This document shows, piece by piece, positions 61,526 to 64,000 of a stretch of 64,000 nt of DNA (within the stretch, counting starts at the first letter, position 1; the number at the start of each line of letters is the position of its first letter). A model generated the notes under the pieces. The model was not told the DNA's origin, searched no databases, and saw nothing but the letters and a program-made list of their open reading frames with translations. The position numbers and the translations under genes were made by a program. The stretch lies in NCBI RefSeq assembly GCF_014643535.1, contig NZ_BMJQ01000003.1, positions 372,001 through 436,000 of the forward strand. The letters are read 5' to 3'. Source of the stretch: Aliidongia dinghuensis (GTDB lineage Bacteria > Pseudomonadota > Alphaproteobacteria > ATCC43930 > CGMCC-115725).

Positions 61526-62836
61526 GTGTCCGATCTGGATGAGCTGTTGAGATCGGCGGTCGCCCGGCATCGCGCGGGCGAGCTCGATGCGGCCGAAGCC
61601 GCTTATCGGGCCCTCATTGCCCAAAATCCGGAAAACGCCAGCGCGCTTCATTTCCTGGGCGTCCTCAGCCATCAACGAGGCGATGACGCGGCGGCGCTCG
61701 AGCTGATGCGCCGTGCCCTGGCGCTCGCGCCCGACGACGTCGCCGCCCTCAACAACCTCGGCAACATCCATCTCGAACGGGCCGCACTCGCCGACGCCGA
61801 GGGGGCCTATCGCAAGGCACTCGCCTTGCGGCCGGACTTCGCCGACGGCCACAACAATCTTGGCCTGGTGCTGGGCATGCTGGATCGGCCGGAAGAGGCC
61901 GAGGCGGCGCTCGAACGCGCGATCGCCCTCGAGCCACGCCGGGCCGATTTCCATCACAACCTGGGCCTGCTGCTGCGCCGGCGCGGCGCGCTCGCCCGGG
62001 CGATCGCCACCTTCCGGGCGGCGCTCACGCTCGATCCTGGCCGCAGCCGATCGTTCGAGGCGATGATCCAGGCCCAGTACCGCCACAGCCGGACCCCGGC
62101 GGACACGATCGCGACGCTGAAGGAATGGCTGGCGCGCGATCCCGACCATGCGGGCGCCCGCCATATCCTGTCGGCGCTGACCGGCGAGGGTATCGAGCCG
62201 CGCGCGTCGGACCGCTACATCAAGCGCCTGTTCGACGGGTATGCCACGAGCTTCGACGAGCATCTGGAGCACCTCGACTACGTGGCGCCGCGGCTGCTTG
62301 CGGCAGCCGTCGGCCGCGCACTGGGCGCACCCGGCGGCCAATTGAGCGTGCTCGACGCCGGCTGTGGCACGGGCCGGTGGGCCGAGCTCCTCAGGCCCTT
62401 CGCCCGCGAGCTCGTCGGCGTCGACCTGTCGGGCGGCATGCTGGAACAGGCGCGGCGCAACCGCGGCTACGACCGGCTCGAGGAAGCGGAGCTCACCGCC
62501 TATCTGGCGGCGCATCCACGCGCGTTCGACCTGGTGTTTTCTGCCGACACGCTCGTCTATTTCGGCGACCTGGGCCTGGTCACCCGGGCAGCGGCCGACG
62601 CGCTTCGCGCGGGCGGCTTGTTCGCCTTTACGGTCGAGCAGCTCGATGACGACGGGACGGGCGCGCCCTTCGTCCTGCACTATAACGGCCGCTTCGCCCA
62701 TGCCCGCCACCATCTGGTCGAGGCCATGGGCGCGGCCGGGCTCGACATCGCCAGCCTCGAAGCCGGCGCGCTCCGCAGCGAGCGCCACAAGCCGGTGAAC
62801 GGCTGGGTCATGGCTGCCCGCAAGCCACTCGACTGA
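61526..62836 (+). CDS. TPR-repeat SAM-dependent methyltransferase (436 aa)
   Basis: The N-terminal 230 residues form about six tetratricopeptide repeats (YRALIAQNPENASALHFLGV, LNNLGNIHLERAALADAEGA, HNNLGLVLGMLDRPEEAEAA). The C-terminal domain is a class I methyltransferase with motif I LSVLDAGCGTGRWAELLRPF near residue 275, ELVGVDLSGGMLEQARRN and FDLVFSADTLVYFGDLG. GTG 61526 follows GAGG at 7 bases. It sits between divergent vgrG and the convergent CHAT gene. The TPR part presumably recruits a protein or carrier substrate; the target is unknown. The antisense 694-codon frame across it is spurious. Confidence 0.9.
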   Translation: MSDLDELLRSAVARHRAGELDAAEAAYRALIAQNPENASALHFLGVLSHQRGDDAAALELMRRALALAPDDVAALNNLGNIHLERAALADAEGAYRKALALRPDFADGHNNLGLVLGMLDRPEEAEAALERAIALEPRRADFHHNLGLLLRRRGALARAIATFRAALTLDPGRSRSFEAMIQAQYRHSRTPADTIATLKEWLARDPDHAGARHILSALTGEGIEPRASDRYIKRLFDGYATSFDEHLEHLDYVAPRLLAAAVGRALGAPGGQLSVLDAGCGTGRWAELLRPFARELVGVDLSGGMLEQARRNRGYDRLEEAELTAYLAAHPRAFDLVFSADTLVYFGDLGLVTRAAADALRAGGLFAFTVEQLDDDGTGAPFVLHYNGRFAHARHHLVEAMGAAGLDIASLEAGALRSERHKPVNGWVMAARKPLD

Positions 62837-62877
62837 CCCGAGGCCCGTCGTTTCCGCCAGCGCCATGGCGGGGGTCG

Positions 62878-64000
62878 TCATGGCAGGGCGGCCGGCGTCC
62901 CGTCGGCCTGGGCGATCGGCCCGGTGCTGATCGGCCCGGTGCTGATCAGCCCAGTCGGCGCCGGCGGCGCGTCGATATCGCCGCGGGCACCGTCGCCGAT
63001 CAGCACGAACGGCGCCCAGGCGAACGGGTGCGTGAACAGCTTGCCGTAGCGGCCGTTGTCGCCGTCCAGCATTTCGAGCTTCGCGGCCCGGAGCGCCCCC
63101 GACGTGCCGGCCCGGCGCCCGCCGGCGAACGAGGCCATCGTGTGGGTCACGATCAGCTTCGCCGAATTGTCCTCCACCGACCAGTGGGTGACGAGCAGGC
63201 CGCGCGTGCCGGCGAAGAAGAACGCTCGCGCCAGGCCCGACAGGCTCTCGCCGGCGCCGCTGCCGCTCGGGCCCGCCGTGTTGCAGGCCGAGAGCACGAC
63301 CAGGTCGGCGTCGAGCTGCAGCTTCAGCACCTCGTCGACGCCGAGGAACGCTGGCGAGGCATCCGGCGCCGACGGCGGGTCGGACATCAGGATCGACGGC
63401 TCGGTCCGGCAATGCAGCTCCGAAGGCAAGAGCGCATGCGTCGCGAGATGCAGCACGCGATAGTGCCTGAGGTCGTAGCCCAGGAACTTCTCCTTGGTGA
63501 AGTCGGCACCCAGCACCATTTCGTCGGGCCGCGCGCCCAGCAGCCCGCCGACCGACAGGATCTCGTCGCGCGTGCCCGGCAGGGGGCCGAGCGATGAGAC
63601 GCCCTCGAGATCGGTCTTGCAGCGGTCGGGCGGGAAGCTCGCCGCGAGCTGGTCGTGCGTTGCCGGCCGGAAATCGCCGAAGCCCAGGAACGGCCGGTCG
63701 GCGTGAGACCCCGACTTGATGCGGCGCAGGTCGACGAAAGTCTGCACGGCCGGGACGTAGCTCACCTCGAACCGCCGGACGAGGAACGGCACCTTGCCGT
63801 AGTCGCCGTCGGTGACCGTGACGCCCGGCGCCGTCACCAGCATCTCGAACGGCAGGCTCAGGAGCGGCACGCTCGGCGCGATGACGAGGTTGCGGATATC
63901 CTTCAGCATCGGCTCCGCCGGCTTCAGCAGGTCGGCATAGAGCGTGTTGGCGCCGGCCAGGTCGTAGGGCGGGATCTTGACGTCCGGCCCGCTCAGGTCC
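62878..64000 (-). CDS. CHAT-domain (caspase-like) protease, 5' part beyond the window
   Basis: The minus-strand frame is open from the stop at 62878 to the right edge (at least 374 residues). Upstream of the internal Met at 63909 the sequence reads IPPYDLAGANTLYADLLKPA, so the true start lies outside. CHAT features are the catalytic His in LHLATHALLPSEL, the catalytic Cys in DLVVLSACNTAGPSGSGAGE, and LARAFFFAGTRGLLVTHWSV downstream, all intact. CHAT proteases often have N-terminal TPRs and act in regulated proteolysis or defence. Proximity to vgrG/PAAR and a methyltransferase leaves the role open. The C-terminal tail has a 15-bp repeat encoding STGPI units. Confidence 0.88.
   Translation of the reverse strand, partial: DLSGPDVKIPPYDLAGANTLYADLLKPAEPMLKDIRNLVIAPSVPLLSLPFEMLVTAPGVTVTDGDYGKVPFLVRRFEVSYVPAVQTFVDLRRIKSGSHADRPFLGFGDFRPATHDQLAASFPPDRCKTDLEGVSSLGPLPGTRDEILSVGGLLGARPDEMVLGADFTKEKFLGYDLRHYRVLHLATHALLPSELHCRTEPSILMSDPPSAPDASPAFLGVDEVLKLQLDADLVVLSACNTAGPSGSGAGESLSGLARAFFFAGTRGLLVTHWSVEDNSAKLIVTHTMASFAGGRRAGTSGALRAAKLEMLDGDNGRYGKLFTHPFAWAPFVLIGDGARGDIDAPPAPTGLISTGPISTGPIAQADGTPAALP
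62914..62958 (-). repeat. 15-bp tandem repeat in the CHAT gene 3' end
   Basis: GATCGGCCCGGTGCT is present at 62914-62928 and 62929-62943, with a third degenerate copy at 62944-62958. It encodes two to three STGPI-like units close to the C-terminus of the CHAT protein. Confidence 0.9.

Noticed and set aside
61328..63412. 694-codon minus-strand frame across the TPR-methyltransferase and CHAT genes
   Set aside because: It overlaps the CHAT gene in another frame on the same strand and is antisense to the methyltransferase; both of those have diagnostic motifs.

Overview
The window is 64 kb of GC-rich, gene-dense DNA whose gene content points to an alphaproteobacterium, most likely Rhodospirillales. 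The grounds are the codon bias, a PEP-CTERM/exosortase-type surface polysaccharide locus, a type VI secretion module and a gentisate pathway. The assignment is an inference because no rRNA or ribosomal protein gene is present.

Positions 1-42251 form one large envelope and exopolysaccharide region. It holds seven GT4-type glycosyltransferases, one GT2, a WalW-type polysaccharide deacetylase, a secreted GH42-like glycosidase, a YdcF/ElyC-type protein, an FkbM methyltransferase, an acyltransferase-3 and an EpsB-type polyprenyl sugar-phosphate transferase. Two paralogous right-handed beta-helix proteins (8874 and 36069) and two paralogous glycosyltransferases (4004 and 36211) suggest an ancient duplicated module. 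Inside this region lies the exosortase-A-associated set: O-glycosylation ligase (12241), AMP ligase (13985), PLP decarboxylase (15604), one PEP-CTERM protein (17084) with a sigma-54-like promoter, the TPR lipoprotein prsT, the prsK/prsR two-component pair, and the stp1 and EpsB_2 transferases. The exosortase (xrtA/epsH) and the usual capsule export genes are not in the window.

Between prsT and prsK sits a compact operon (23848-26845). It encodes an exported ten-cysteine protein, a PqqD-like protein, an HprK-related kinase and a nucleotidyltransferase. I consider it the best candidate for a poorly described system here. A remnant of UDP-glucose dehydrogenase, with its N-terminal and C-terminal ends fused in frame, immediately precedes the O-glycosylation ligase and overlaps its start codon.

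Positions 42292-55416 are a catabolic region. A LysR regulator and an aromatic-ring FAD hydroxylase diverge from a long operon in the order gentisate dioxygenase, fumarylpyruvate hydrolase, maleylpyruvate isomerase, 3-hydroxybenzoate 6-monooxygenase. These are followed by a three-gene TRAP transporter, an aldehyde dehydrogenase, a GMC oxidoreductase and a class II aldolase-family protein. Together they could import a hydroxylated aromatic compound and convert it to fumarate and pyruvate. A GATTA-N7-TAATC inverted repeat in the divergent promoter fits a LysR operator.

Positions 55604-64000 carry a PpkA-like membrane Ser/Thr kinase, then on the other strand an OmpA-domain protein, a PAAR protein, a DUF6931-type protein and VgrG, then a TPR-methyltransferase and the 3' part of a CHAT (caspase-like) protease gene that runs off the right edge. 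This looks like a type VI secretion tip/effector island without the structural genes. Because GC content is high, many long open frames lie antisense to real genes and were rejected.
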